Assembly (NCBI GenBank): GCA_963576735.1
Contig: OY755191.1
Coordinates: forward strand, 5,485,608 to 5,549,607
Reading direction: 5' to 3'
Origin: Bedellia somnulentella
Taxonomy: Eukaryota > Arthropoda > Insecta > Lepidoptera > Bedelliidae
Length of the DNA: 64,000 nt
The notes beneath the pieces are model-generated. The model saw only the letters and a program-made list of their open reading frames with translations. It made no database searches and was not told the origin of the DNA. A program made the position numbers and the translations under genes. How positions within the stretch are numbered: the stretch's first letter is position 1; the number at the start of each line of letters is the position of its first letter. Of the stretch, positions 42,083 through 53,881 are shown piece by piece.

Positions 42083-42672
42083 ATTGCAGCATATTGGTCT
42101 ACGTAGTAAGTACACACATACTAACATATTTCGTAATGCACCTCAAATGAAATTTTTCGTCAATTTTATTATCCTATAAAATACTGATTTCCTCACCATA
42201 AATGGAAACTACAAGAAATATGTATGGCACGCCATGAATATTGGTGAACAAATAAATACTGAAATATAAAATAAAGATTTATTCATATCCCGTAAAGGGG
42301 TAGACAGAGCTTTAGAGCTAGAAACTCCTCAGCCACATTTGGAAGATGACAGAGGTGAAGATGGTAGAAATAAAGTATCGTTGGTGATGGGTCAAAAAGG
42401 GGTAGTGATATATTAAGCTAACATACATACATACATACATATGCTCTTGGCTATAAATCCCTAGATGGGGTAGCCAGAGCTAAGGAATTGGAAATTCCTC
42501 AGCCACGTTTGGAAATTTTAGTGGGGAAAAAATGGTAAAATAAAGGTTCTCGGTGATGGGTCTCCAACCACATCGCCCAAAAATCCCTTAAAAGCTCCAA
42601 ATCCGTTAGTCGCCTCTTACGTACACCCACCGGAAGAAATGGGGTAGTGTTATTCTATGCCGACACTACACA
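41880..42672 (-). repeat. Three SINE-B copies, minus, in series
   Basis: A decayed copy at 41880-42025; a partial copy at about 42285-42410 (gtagacagagctttagagct to gatgggtc); and a complete copy at 42418-42672 with a catacatacataca tail and the head gccgacactacacagc. The micro-exon of the Kazal-like gene (42082-42067) lies between the first two. Confidence 0.75.
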
Positions 42673-42947
42673 GCAGAAAACATTACACGGCATTATTCAA
42701 ATTTCCATTTGCTGATGATAACGCCACCATAAAAGGGAGTTGAATGGCTGTGGTGTAATAAATATAGTGACGAAAATTGAATTCAACGTGGCTGTACATT
42801 TCGTTCTTAGTCAATTTGTTTTTTTTTATTTTTAGTATTTCCCTTCGTATATTGTATTTTAGGGTTCTGGTGTCATTGAGTTCATTGAGGAGTAGCCATT
42901 GCAAAAAAACAAAGTTTTCCTGTTTATGAAATAAGTGTAGATGCTGT

Positions 42948-43195
42948 GTAGTGTCGGCTTAGAATAGCACTACCCCATTTCTTCCGGTGGGTGTACGTAA
43001 GAGGCGACTAACGGTACTGGAGTTGCTAATGGATTTTTGGGCGTTGCGGTTGGTGACCCATCACCTTTATTTTACCATTTTTTCCCCACTCAACTTTCCA
43101 AGAGTGGCTGAGGAACTTCTAGTTTCTTAGCTCTGGCTACCCCTTCTAGGGATTTACAGCCGTGAGTATATGGATGGATGGATGGATGTAGATGA
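42948..43195 (+). repeat. SINE-B, complete, with ATGG tail
   Basis: Head ctgtgtagtgtcggcttaga at 42940s, body with one small deletion (ggtgacccatcacctttatt), tail atatggatggatggatggat. Confidence 0.85.
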
Positions 43196-43621
43196 CTAAT
43201 CTATTGATTTGAAAATGCTGATAATTGTAAACACTTTGAAACAGTTAAATACCCAAGCTATTAAAAGTTTATATTACTAATAAAATAGCTATTAGATCAC
43301 AAACTACGTCATGCGAGAAAGAAAATCAAGTAATACAGTTATATGACTTATCGGTCTTGATACTGGTACAAAATTGTTTATGATAAATAATCAACTCAAA
43401 CTCAAAGTTTCCTGCCATATATTCTAGAGGGGGTTGGCAGAGGTACTAATACTTCTGAATATCACGTGATATTGTCGCGTGGTGTTCAGCGTACTCACGT
43501 TTTGCTTAGACTGTGTACTCAAATGCTAGGGGGCTGGCCTATCGCCGTTTTGTACGAATTCACTGCCACATGACTAAGTTACAACTTAGCCATGTGGGTT
43601 TCCTCACGATGTTTGCCCTCA

Positions 43622-43904
43622 CACTTATTTATTTATTTGAGAAACAAACGGTACACAATATTTCAAATAAGAGAAAAATACAGAGAAGTTCTTGACCTAT
43701 AAAGTTTCTACCAATTGTTATACGGACGATACAGAAGAACGCAAATTAAAATAATTATTGAAAACAAAACAATTATACATCGGTTGTGATATGGATAATT
43801 TATACAGATGAAATTAAGTAAGTTAAATTAATTATATTGTCATTCCCACCAGACCAAGCAAACACTATAAGATTACAAAATATGCATAGAGATTTTAGGA
43901 AATA
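43622..43904 (-). mobile_element. LINE 3' non-coding fragment
   Basis: Starts with an ATTT-repeat tail (acttatttatttattt) and runs about 280 bp without a coding match, up to the tail of the next LINE. Confidence 0.5.
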
Positions 43905-45239
43905 ATTTATTTATTTATTTATTTATTTAAGGAACACCAACAGCATACATATTAACACAATCATATGATTATATATAACTAAAGTCTTATTCTAATATTG
44001 TATGCCAATTAAAGGCGTACACAACACTTGCACAATCATAAATACAACAAACCTTAAACCTAGTAATTTAAATTAAAATGTAAAATGAAAAATAAATTTA
44101 TAAATATCTGATAACTTAAATTTTGAATTGATGCAGTATTTTTCCCTGGAATGTTTTTAAAGAATCATTAAAAATATCAATATTTGGAATTTTTCTATTA
44201 ATTTCATTAAATTCCTGACAGATTCTATTAAGAGGTGCGTACAAGCCAGTATTAGTTCTAGAAAAAGTGGTTTGGAAAAAGTTTTGTATATGTTTTCTGG
44301 GGTGATTAAACGGGACTGATAGTTTAATTTTCTCGGTAAGATGATTGCACTTTATTTTATTTGAGAAAATTTTATGGAGAAATGATAAATCTTGTAAAAT
44401 GCGACGGTCACGTAATGTATTCATTTTAAAAAAATTTAGTCTATTGTCATAGGTGTTTCTATGCGATATTCCTATGGAAGTATATGCCAAGTATCTGGTA
44501 AATGATCTTTGGATACTTTCAAGCCGCTGAGAGTGTACAGAGTAGTGAGGGCTCCATGCGGTACTGGCGAATTCTAATTGGCTGCGGACCAGCGCATTAT
44601 ATAGCATTAATTTTGTGCCTGCATTACGAAAATCTTTAGAATTTCTCTTTAAGAACCCTAACATTTGAGCAGATTTTTGGACAATATGATCGTAATGAGA
44701 AATGAAATTGAGTTTACTGTCAAGTATAACACCCAAATCTCTGATTTCATTTGTTTGTTCTAATTTTGTATTTCCTATGGTGTAAGAAGATGGAAACGGT
44801 AATTTCTTTTTTGTATATTTAATATAATAACATTTATTTGCGTTAATTAACATATTGTTACGGTCACACCATTTTTTTATATTATTAAGATCATCCTGAA
44901 TAAGATTTACGTCTATTATTGAGTTAACTGTTTTGTAAATTTTTAAATCATCTGCAAAAAAAGAGAAGCTGCAATGTTTTATTTCGGCTGTTAAATCATT
45001 AATAAATATTAGAAATAGAAGTGGGCCTAAGTGGGATCCTTGAGGAACACCTGATTTAGCGATATAGGGTTTGGAGTCAAAGCCATTCACTGAAACAATT
45101 TGAGATCTGTTTGATAGATACGACTTGAACCATTGTAACAGCGGGTTATTTATACCAAGTGATTTAAGTTTTTTTATGAGTAATGTGTGGTTCACCAAGT
45201 CAAAAGCACTAGAGAAGTCAGTATAAATGGCATCAAGTA
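43905..45239 (-). mobile_element. Jockey/CR1-like LINE with an intact 360-codon RT end
   Basis: ATTT tail at 43905-43932. The minus-strand frame is open from the truncation point (about 45239) to the stop at 44116. It reads I-Y-T-D-F-S-S-A-F-D (catalytic motif A, before 45198), S-G-V-P-Q-G-S-H-L-G-P-L-L-F (motif B) and F-A-D-D-L-K-I-Y (motif C, catalytic Asp pair), then the thumb and C-terminal part ending F-K-I-stop. The absence of stops suggests a fairly recent insertion. Truncated inside the RT domain; the endonuclease and ORF1 are missing. TSDs are not clear because of the neighbouring LINE piece. Confidence 0.85.
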
Positions 45240-45370
45240 CTTAACAACCATGATGAATTAACCACAGATATGACTTAAGAAAAGAAAAATTGGTGCAAGC
45301 CCAACCCAGGATTTGAACCTTCATCGTCTGCACGATAAGCGATGCTCTACCCACGCTTATCACGGTTATA

Positions 45371-45752
45371 AAATAAACATAAACATAACATAACATAAAC
45401 ATAAACGTTCACGCTGAATATCCCCGAAGGGGTTGGCAGAGGTACTAATACTTCTGAACATCACGTGACTTTGTCACCTGGTGTTCAGAGTACCCACGTT
45501 TTGCATGGACAGTGTACTCACGTGATAGGGGGCAGGCCTATCACCGTTTTGTACGAATACACTGTCACATGACTAAGTACAACTCAGCCATGTGGGTTTC
45601 CTCACGATGTTTTCCCTCACCGTTAACAACTATGATAAATTAACCACACATATGTCTTTAGAAAAGACAAATTGGTGTAGGCCCGACCCAGGATTTGAAC
45701 ACTAGTCGTTTGCACGATAACCGAGTGTTCTAGCCACTGGGCTATCACGGTT
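45371..45752 (-). repeat. SINE-A, complete, minus
   Basis: Long tail of ATAAAC/ATAAC units (45373-45411) then gttcacgctgaatatccccg, complete to the head gggctatcacggtt. It lies directly beside the split SINE-A, head to tail in the same orientation. Confidence 0.9.
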
Positions 45753-45964
45753 GCTAGAACACTCACGAACACACGGTATAAAAGAAATAGTCGTTATTTA
45801 ACCATTTTGTGAAAGGATCAAGATAGTTGGGAAACTATACAATTAGTTGGTATTGTAGTCAGCACTTCGAGAGGCTCCGTAGGGAATTATCGGATTCAGT
45901 TCAGTACCCTATTAGCGCCTCTTTACTCTATGTATTCGATTTTCTTCATTCAATTTGATACATA

Positions 45965-46268
45965 GTTGCTGTGTAGTGATGGTTTCGAGTATCACTAATT
46001 TGATTCTTCTAGTGGGTGTCGTAAGAGCAACTTAGCTATATTTACGGCTATAAATCCCAAAAAGGGGTAGCCAGAGGTGTAGAGCTAGTAACTTCTCAGC
46101 CACATTTGGAAGTTGATAGGCGACAAGATGGTAGATATAAAGTATCATTGTGATGGGTCTCCAACCGCATCGCCCAAAATCGGTTCAAGAAGCCCCATAC
46201 CATTAGTCACCTCTTACGACACCCTTAGGAGAAAGGGGTAGTGACATTCTAAGCCGGCAACCCACGGC
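45965..46268. repeat. SINE-B head (+) followed by full SINE-B (-)
   Basis: A plus-strand 5' piece (ctgtgtagtgatggtttcga to gggtgtcgtaagag, 45967-46029) runs into the 3' end of a minus-strand copy (46045-46268) of the older subtype ending attctaagccggcaaccc. Confidence 0.75.
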
Positions 46269-46810
46269 ATAGCGACTTAGTATTATGGGGCTTTTTGAGT
46301 AGTTATGTATGATTGAAGAATGGATGTGACCCATTACCAAGTATCCCAAAAAATGCCCCAGAGAGTTCTAATTCAGAAGTTCTAGTATATCATGTTAGTT
46401 TATTTACAGTACAGTAATTTATTAATGTGTGAACGAATTCAGTTAAATGAGCACATGTTTTTTTACCATATTGGCAAACTTTTCTGGCTCTGACGTAAAT
46501 TATTGTTTTTTTGTTTAATTTTGTTTTAAATCTGTTATTATCTGCTATTTACAACATACCTCAAAAATTTTGTTTCTCAAACCCAAGCTCAAAAAAGGAC
46601 GAAGCTTTATGAGAAAATTTTCTTAGTCTTTACGTTACGTTTAATTGCAAAACGATTTAATAGGCTTAAAATGAAACTATTTAAATAGTAAATTATGCAT
46701 ATTTATTAATTAGATATAACTTTTGGACATGACTATATGCAATAAAAAACGAAGGTAAGTACATAAGATACATCTACATCGTTAAAGAATAAATTTATAA
46801 TGTGCATATG

Positions 46811-49800
46811 TTAGCCGACACCAAATGGGAGATCTCTTGGGTTTGGACAAGTCTCTTCATCTTTTACGTGGCGATATACTGAAAAGTTAATAATCATTAA
46901 GCTATATTGTAAAAAAATTTATTAAAAAGATGAAAATATTAATAAATTACTTGGCTAATTTCGCCAAATCTAAAAGCAGACACAAGCAATGTTCCAAAAG
47001 TGGGAGGGCGGGAGGTGCACAGTGCATGCCGCATGAAGACTGCGGCAAATACCTGCATTTAGCGGAGTTAACAGAAGTAACTTATTAATATTTGTATTGC
47101 TATGGATTTCCGCAAAGTAACGCCAGATTCAATCCAATATCAGAAGAGTGTTTCTATTATATTAGATGATGGAGAGTCCACCTGATGTATGTATAATCAG
47201 CGGATCATATATGTATTACTGCGGCTAGAAATCGCAAGTAAATTCCTCAGCTACAAATCATTTATTTCCATTTTAAATTTAAATTAATTACTAACCCATA
47301 TTATGTTCACAGGAAAACTCATACATGTCACAAAGGTCCAAAAATGTTCTTGCCTCGTTCACAGATTTACCACATGCGATAATTTCGTCGTGATGGCAGC
47401 TGTATGCGTGGTCGCAATACCTCTTTAGTTCTGCCTGAATAATTATAGGACACATAATTAAATCGCTTTACATACTCATACTTGTTATTGGCTCTGTTGA
47501 TAACTGAATTTATAAACACTTATTGTATGATTTGTGATAGCCCAGTGGATAGAACACTCGGTTATCGTGCAAACGACTAGTGTTCAAATCCTGGGTCGGG
47601 CCTACACCAATTTGTCTTTTCTAAAGACATATGTGTGGTTAACTAATCATGGTTGTTAACGGTGAGGGAAAACATCGTAAGGAAACCCACATGGCTGAGT
47701 TGTACTTAGTCATGTGACAGTGTATTCGTACAAAACGGCGATAGGCCTACCCCCTATCACGTGAGTACACTGTCCATGCAAAACGTGGGTACTCTGAACA
47801 CCAGGTGACAAAGTTACGTGATGTTCAGAAGTATTAGTACCTCTGCCAACCCCTTCGGGGATATTCGGCGTGAACGTTTATGTTATGTTATGTATGATTT
47901 GCTGTGAGTATTCTGAACAAATAAAATAAAAATAAAATACTTTTCTTGAAAATAATATTTTGCTGTGTAGTGTCGGCTTAGAATAGCACTAACCCATTAT
48001 TTCCGGTGGGTGTACGTAAGAGGCGACTAACGGTATTGGGGATTTTTTGGCGATGCGACCTTTATTTTACCATTTCTTCCCCACTAAACTTACCAAAAGT
48101 GGCTGAGGAATTTCTAATTCCCTAGCTCTGGCTACCCCTTTAAGGATTTATAGCCGTGAGTATATGCATGTATGTATGTACTTTTGCATATAACAAGATC
48201 ATTTTTATAGATGTTAATGATACTTACTAATAAAATCTGAAACATATCTACATTCATATATTTACTTAAAAACCAGAGCCTCAGAATCAGAAACTCCAGT
48301 TTTTTTAAAGTTGAATGTGGAAAAGATGATCCCACTAAAAATATTTTCATGTAAAATGTTGCCAAGACGAGCCGATATGACTCGCACTGTCAAAAAGTTA
48401 TCAGATCTCATGTAGAGCCAAGCTTCTAACACTGCACGCCCTAACTCTACAAGGCCTAACTTCACAAACTCTACACCTTAGTCAAAATATGTGGCTTGGC
48501 CATTTCGCTACATTCACATCGGCGTAAGGTGAAAAATCAATTCACTGTTCATTACTTTTGTGTTATACAATAGTTCTTGTAGTAACGAACGGCCAAGCCA
48601 TATATTTTGACTAAGGTGTAGAGTTTGTGAAGTTAGGCCTTGTAGATTTAGGGCGTGTAGTGTTAGAAGCTTGGCTCTACATGAGATCTGATAACTTTTG
48701 GACAGTGCGAGTCATATCGGCTCGTCTTGGCAACATTTTACATGAAAATGTTTTTGGTGGGATTTCATTTCTTTTTGTAAGTTGTTTACAGCAAAAAAAT
48801 TTTTTAATTTTTTTTTTATAACCCGGAGTACCTATACATATATATGTCGCAGGAAAATCGTCAAACTCGTTAACTTATAAGTTTCCTAGGAAACTTGTAA
48901 GTTGACGGAAATCCGTCAAACAGCATGCGAATTTACATCTTACCTGATAGGTTTTAGGAAACTTGTAAAATAACGAACTAACCTCGGTAAAATTGTAAGT
49001 AGGGATCATTTTTGACAAGTTTCCGAGTTTAAAATTCTGTATTTTAGGAACTTTACAAGTTTCCTGAATCCCTCTAGGAAAGTTGTCAATGCAGCGCTGA
49101 CGGCGCGAAGAGAGGGATGTTAGTGAATGCGGATTGGCTGGCGGCGGTAACGTGACGTGACGCATTCGCGCGTCTTTTCAACTCGACAATCGAAACTAAT
49201 ATTTTTGCTAATGCTAATCTATTAATTTGCTATTATTTGCTGTAACTGACATAAAATTAAAAAGTTTTCAGAATATTTATTAAATATAAATTGTTTGAGT
49301 ATATATCGTGATACTTTATTGTTATATAGCATGAATTTAACCTTTAAGAGATGAAATGAAGATGATGAGATGAAATGAAAAACCTTTTAGATTTTTTTTA
49401 AAGAGCGTTTTAATACCGATACATACATACATACTATACTTGCGGCAATAAATCCCTAGATAGGGTGGGTGGATGTTATTCGTGAAAGGTGTGGTGTAAA
49501 AGATGATATTGTAAGAAAGATAGAAAAAGGAATGTTGAGATGGTTTGGGCACATAGAGAGGATGGATGACAGTAAAGTGGTGAAAGAGATCTATAGAGCC
49601 AATGTGGAAGGTAATGTTAGTAGAGGACGACCTCGGAGGACAGATTTAGATCAAATAGAAAATGTGCTCAAAAAAGCAGGTGTCCGAAGTACGAAGAATA
49701 AAAGAGCATGTAGGAAAAGATTGATGGATGCGAATGAAGCTAGAGAGGTTAGCCAGGATCGTACAAAGTGGCGATCGATAGTCTCTGCCTACCCCAATGG

Positions 49801-51376
49801 GAACTAACGGCGTGAGAATATGTATGTATAGGGTGGGTAACCTGACCGTCGGAATAAGAAATTTCTTAGCTAGTTTATAAAGTTAAAGGGGAAAATATTG
49901 TATTTTATATAAAGATTATTGGCGATAGGTCTCCAACCGCATCGCCTCCAATGACATCCATTGTTATAGGTTACCGCCAGAAATATGTTAGTGCTATTCT
50001 TAACCGATGCTTGTAAGATTTTAAATTATAACAAATTTACTGCATTCATAATATTTTATACCGCGGTTGTCCTAAGAGGAAACCAAAGGCTTTTTAAGTG
50101 ATTGTTAGGTGAAGTGGCTGAATACCCAGCGCCACCTTCTGATTTTAGTAGTAATTCGCTACTGTAATGTGAGTGTATGAAAAGCAAGTCAGAAGGTTTG
50201 TTCATTAACGAATGGAAACTAGTGTAAACATCCGTCATCGTAATAAATTATTTGTAGTTTACGTTTATTATTTCGTAAGACTAACGGCCAGGAAACCCTT
50301 CCTAGTCCAGTTCCTCATTTATATTTGAAAATATCACAACATTGTCATTACTTGAAATCCATGCTTTTTTTCTTTACTCAACTCACATCTTAACCAATCA
50401 TCATAAGTAACTTGTTCTATTAACAATTTCACTAGCAGCCATTAGAAGGCTTACAAATTTCCTAAATTATAAATTCAAAACTAGGAAACTTGTCAAAAAT
50501 TATCCCCACTTACAATTTTCCTGAGGTGAGTTCGTTATTTTACAAGTTTCCTAAAACATATCAGGTAAGATGTAAATTCGCATGCTATTTGACGGATTTC
50601 CGTCAACTTACAAGTTTCCTAGGAAACTTATAAGTTAACGAGTTTGACGATTTTCCTGCGACATATATATATCTGAGGGCACCAAATTTTAGATTATTAT
50701 TAGATAAGACCTCTAGCGTCATCAAAATTTAATCTTTTAAAACTACAGGTCTCATACAAACTCCCATCCCCTAGTTTAAGGGGTTGAAGGATGAAAGTTA
50801 CAAGTTTTATATTTTTTTGTTGTTTGTGTGCTAATACTAGCTTACATACAAAATTTCAGCTTTCTAGGACATTAGGAAATACCTTAATAATTTTGATGAT
50901 CATCAGTGAGTCAGTGATGACAGTGTTTTTTAGATATAAATAAAATCTGAGGTATAAAAGCTAATGTAATTAAAACTTAATATGTTCAATAAGTCCGCTA
51001 TTGATAATATATCCCGAAAATTTTGTTGATCTAGCATAATCCAAACCCAAGTTATTAGGGTTCTAAAAAACGACGAAGCGCTTCGAGAAAAGGTGGGTAG
51101 TGCCCGTGCGCTTCGCTTGGCTCGTCTTGGCTGGGGCACTATCGTGCCCCCAGATAAAAAACCCGAAGACTGTGAAATTGGTATTCTAAGCCAGCACTCA
51201 CGTTAGCACAGATATTAAAATATTTCAAAAACCATACTTTAATATAATAATATTTTTTTAAATAAAATACGGAGGCCTGTACTTACCAATTGTGTCCTGT
51301 CCCCATTCAAATGAGCTAATCCATATCTTAGACCAATCATTAAAAACATTAATTGAATTTTAAATGTATATTTCAT
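46811..51376 (-). CDS. Secreted Kazal-like protein with short tail, 98 aa
   Basis: Three minus-strand exons: 51376-51287, 47434-47296 and 46878-46811. Exon 1 (30 codons) is a signal peptide (M-K-Y-T-F-K-I-Q-L-M-F-L-M-I-G) with a gtaagt donor in phase 0. Exon 2 is the Kazal-like unit, C-x5-C-x7-C-G-x12-C-D-M-x4-C, with F-L-D-L-C where Kazal domains have Y-x-N-x-C; its donor is gttagt, phase 1. Exon 3 adds a short end (Y-R-H-V-K-D-E-E-T-C-P-N-P) with one Cys that could complete the six. It is more diverged than the two basic-tailed paralogues. Intron 1 (3.85 kb) contains a SINE-A, a SINE-B, a foldback MITE and a 1.8-kb inverted-repeat element. Confidence 0.8.
47535..47891 (+). repeat. SINE-A with a 10-bp target-site duplication
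   Basis: gtatgatttg flanks both sides (47525-47534 and 47892-47901). The head gtgatagcccagtggataga starts without the first aacc. The tail is ttatgttatgttat. A young copy, in intron 1 of the Kazal-like gene. Confidence 0.9.
47960..48180 (+). repeat. SINE-B with internal deletion
   Basis: Head gctgtgtagtgtcggcttag, then the middle jumps from tttttggcgatgcg to acctttattttaccatttc. Tail atatgcatgtatgtatgta. Confidence 0.85.
48331..48761. repeat. Foldback MITE, 431 bp, about 170-bp arms
   Basis: The ends cccactaaaaatattttc and gaaaatgtttttggtggg open long inverted arms (ttgccaagacgagccgatat, gagccaagcttctaacac, gtggcttggcc). The loop is about 90 bp. Each arm shows a parallel open frame (starting M-K-L-G-L-V-E/D-L-G-R), which is just the repeat and not a gene. 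The left flank is a SINE-B remnant. Confidence 0.85.
49420..50012 (-). repeat. SINE-B split by an RTE fragment
   Basis: The 3' end (49420-49470, catacatacatactatac to ctagatagggtgggt) and the rest (49829-50012, to ctattcttaaccgatgctt) form one minus-strand SINE-B. Confidence 0.75.
49471..49828 (+). mobile_element. RTE-like LINE 3' end with target-site duplication
   Basis: The plus-strand frame 49471-49807 is open to the natural stop: D-V-I-R-E-R-C-G-V-K, M-L-R-W-F-G-H-I-E-R-M-D-D, R-G-R-P-R-R-T, ending A-Y-P-N-G-N. Then come ggcgtgagaatatgtatgta and the tail. The flanking atagggtgggt repeats on both sides (left ends 49470, right starts 49828). The intact end suggests a recent insertion. Confidence 0.9.
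50671..51180. repeat. Interspersed repeat-like stretch, unclassified
   Basis: The phrases ctcccatcccctagtttaagg and tttcagctttctaggacat, and the terminal GC-rich gtgcgcttcgcttggctcg, look like a common lepidopteran interspersed repeat. I cannot assign a family. Confidence 0.35.
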
Positions 51377-51599
51377 TCTTGCTTTGTAAAATGTAAGTCT
51401 GTATTAAGTGCTAGTTCATCTTGATTTGAAGCTACTTGCTACGTATAGTTTGATGAATACCTGATTGATAGGACAATGAAAGGAAATGGCAACAATATTT
51501 TGCTACCGAGAATCTATTGGTGTATGTTATGTTTCATAATTTTCTAGCTTAATGGTATAGGTTTTCTAGAATTGTTTGTGACTGTCTTTTGTGTAAGAA

Positions 51600-51720
51600 A
51601 TAAATTGTACGCAGAACTGATCGCCTTGTTGGCATTCAACGGTTCTGGAATAGCGGTCACGTACTAGGCAACCAGTAGAGGTGGTATACGGGTGAGCCCC
51701 CATCGTGGGTAAATTCAAAC
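51600..51720 (+). repeat. Possible LINE remnant
   Basis: ggttctggaatagcggtcacg resembles the ggttctggaaaggcggccacg part of the LINE end at 6.6 kb. Too short and decayed to place further. Confidence 0.35.
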
Positions 51721-52144
51721 TAGTCTTGAACTTTTAGATAGAGGCAGAAAATTCTTCTTCAACCTTTGGAAGCCTCCATCAGCTATATTTTATTTAACAA
51801 ATAAATTTGTGACAATATCCCGAAGGAGGATGTATATTTAATTTTGATTTTCTCTTAATATTTAGGAAATGGCTTTTGTAAGAAATATTTGCCCTCCCTA
51901 AGGCACCCAAATAAATTTTTACATGACCCCACTACATTACAGTATGTGTAGGAATACCTTAAAGTGACCGACTATACGGATGGCCAGTGCAGACAGTGAT
52001 GGACCTCTCATTATAGGATTCATCTAGTTATACAAAAGTGATAGCATTATGATAGAATTTAGATGTCTATCTTCGAGCCCCTAAACAGAAATCTATCTAA
52101 ACTGCAACTACAAGTAAACTTAACGTAGTATATAGCTCATTAGA

Positions 52145-52340
52145 ATATGCTGTGTAATGTCGACTTAGAATATCACTTACCCATTTCTATCCGTGGGTGT
52201 TGTAAGAGGTGACTTAGGGTTTTAAGGGGTTGATCGTTTAGCGATCCACGAACTCAACATCCACGAGTGGCCAAGATTTTTGTTTTATGAAGCTTTGAGT
52301 TCTTGGGATTTATATATTTAGTCGTGACCACGAACAAGTA
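52145..52340 (+). repeat. SINE-B, decayed
   Basis: gctgtgtaatgtcgacttag at 52149, gggtgttgtaagaggtgact near 52195, then short diverged pieces to tttatatatttagtcgtgac. Confidence 0.6.
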
Positions 52341-52788
52341 TTTTTGTATGTGGAATAATAGATCGCAATTTATATACAATATAAATAGTTTTGTGCCTTA
52401 GCGCAGTAAACAAGAAATTACTATATTATATACTCTAAATCTCAGCCAAAAACTCAAACTGGTTCTAGAAGAAATGATACCTCGATGTAATAAACTCACA
52501 AGTACCGCTATCTAGTGACAATAGAAGGTGCTGGAGTTTACTCCAATTTAGTATGGGATTCTCCTTTATTTTATTTTATTCAGTTTCAGTATTTGTGGTT
52601 TTAGCGGCAACAATAATACGTTATCTATACAAATATCAAATTTCTTGCTATCACGGTTTATTAGATACGACCTTGTGACCGACAGACATACAGCAAAATC
52701 ATAGTAAAAGGGTTCCGTTTTTACCCTGAATGACTAGTTGGTACCCTAAAGGGCAGTGTAACTATCCCTTCGGAAACATACTAGGGGC
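52341..52788. other. Spacer, nothing recognised
   Basis: AT-rich, without a supported gene or a recognisable repeat. Confidence 0.35.
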
Positions 52789-52790
52789 AT

Positions 52791-53881
52791 GCCAATAGAA
52801 AATAGATACTCTTTCCTCATTTAATTGACACTGGCAAGCTATACACCATCTCATAGGCTGGTTTTTTATTGATATATTTGAATATAGAACACACTTCTTT
52901 TATTTATTTTTTATTTGAATGAGCATCATTTTGAAAAAATCTGGCGGGAATTCACTTGCAACAATGGAGCTCAGTCGACGTGATTTTCGCGCTAAGATTT
53001 ATTATGACTTTAAAAAAGGTTAAAAGCCTCAAGAATGTTTTAAACTTTTGGCTTCTACTTTTGGTGAGTCTGTTTGTTCCCGAGCAACAGTATTCAATTG
53101 GTTTGCTGAATTTAAAAGAAGACGGGGATGTTTCGAAGATGAAGCGAAGACAGGAAGGCCGCCAACCGCGGTCACGCAAGAAAACGTTCGTGCAGTCGAA
53201 AAACTTATTCATGAAAACCGACGAATTACATATGTAGAGCTAGAACGAGAACTAGGAATTGGATCAGCAGCATGGCAAACCATAATTCACGACCACCTTT
53301 CTCTCCGTAAACGTCTTTCGAGATGGGTGCCGCACAAACTTAACGATGAGCAGAAACACCGTCGGGTGGATTGGTGCCTATTCGTGATAGATAAATTCAA
53401 CGGAGGCGAGAAAAAAAACGTATATGATATACTGACTGGTAACGTAATATGGCTATATAACTATAATCCCGAATCAAAACGACAGTTGACTGTATGGCGC
53501 TTGAAGACGAGCCAACTCCAACGAAATGTCGCCGTGCACGAAGCACACAGAAACCAATGGTCGCCTCGTTTTTCTGCAAAACGGATCATATTGCTACTGT
53601 TGTACTAGAGAATAAAAGAACGGTGAACTCCGAATGGTATAAGACAGTTTGTGCTCCAACAGTAATATCAGCTTGGTGTGACAAGCCACTGAAGTCAGGA
53701 ATCCGGAACCTTCTCCTGCCAGCACCATGACAATGCGGCGCTGCACATGTCTGCCAGAACACTAGACTTTTTCAACTCGAAAAATGTGTCAATTCTCCCT
53801 CACCCGCCATATTCCCCTGACCTAGCGCCTTGTGTTTTTCACATGTTTCCAAAAATCAAAGAAAAACTAAAGGGGAAGAGG
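52791..53881 (+). mobile_element. Mariner, same family as the 27.2-kb copy, 3'-truncated
   Basis: Starts after TA with ctaggggcatgcc, close to the cgaggggcatgcc end of the other copy. ATG 52964; the frame is readable as M-E-L-S-R-R-D-F-R-A, then F-N-W-F-A-E-F-K-R-R-R-G-C-F-E-D-E-A, W-V-P-H-K-L and P-Y-S-P-D-L-A-P. It keeps a linker (F-E-D-E-A) that the 27.2-kb copy has lost, but has stops and frameshifts, for example at 53023. It ends at K-G-K-R-F, where SINE-B sequence begins. Confidence 0.85.

Larger units (their letters stand above)
43405..45370 (-). repeat. SINE-A split by LINE insertions
   Basis: The 3' two thirds (43405-43621, ending gtttgccctcac) and the 5' third (45240-45370, aacaaccatgatgaattaac to ttatcacggtta) are one minus-strand SINE-A with 1.6 kb of LINE sequence between them. 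Confidence 0.8.
48837..50670. mobile_element. 1.8-kb element with about 194-bp terminal inverted repeats
   Basis: The arms 48837-49030 and 50477-50670 are inverted copies starting catatatatgtcgcaggaa. They are themselves built of repeated palindromic phrases (aagtttcctaggaaacttgt, gacggaaatccgtcaa). The interior includes a GC-richer patch near 49090-49170, a split SINE-B and an RTE fragment, and no transposase, so it is a non-autonomous DNA element. Confidence 0.75.

Noticed and set aside
48262..48821. Two frames starting M-K-L-G-L-V that look like paralogous proteins
   Set aside because: They are the two inverted arms of one foldback MITE read outward; no codon-level sign of selection.
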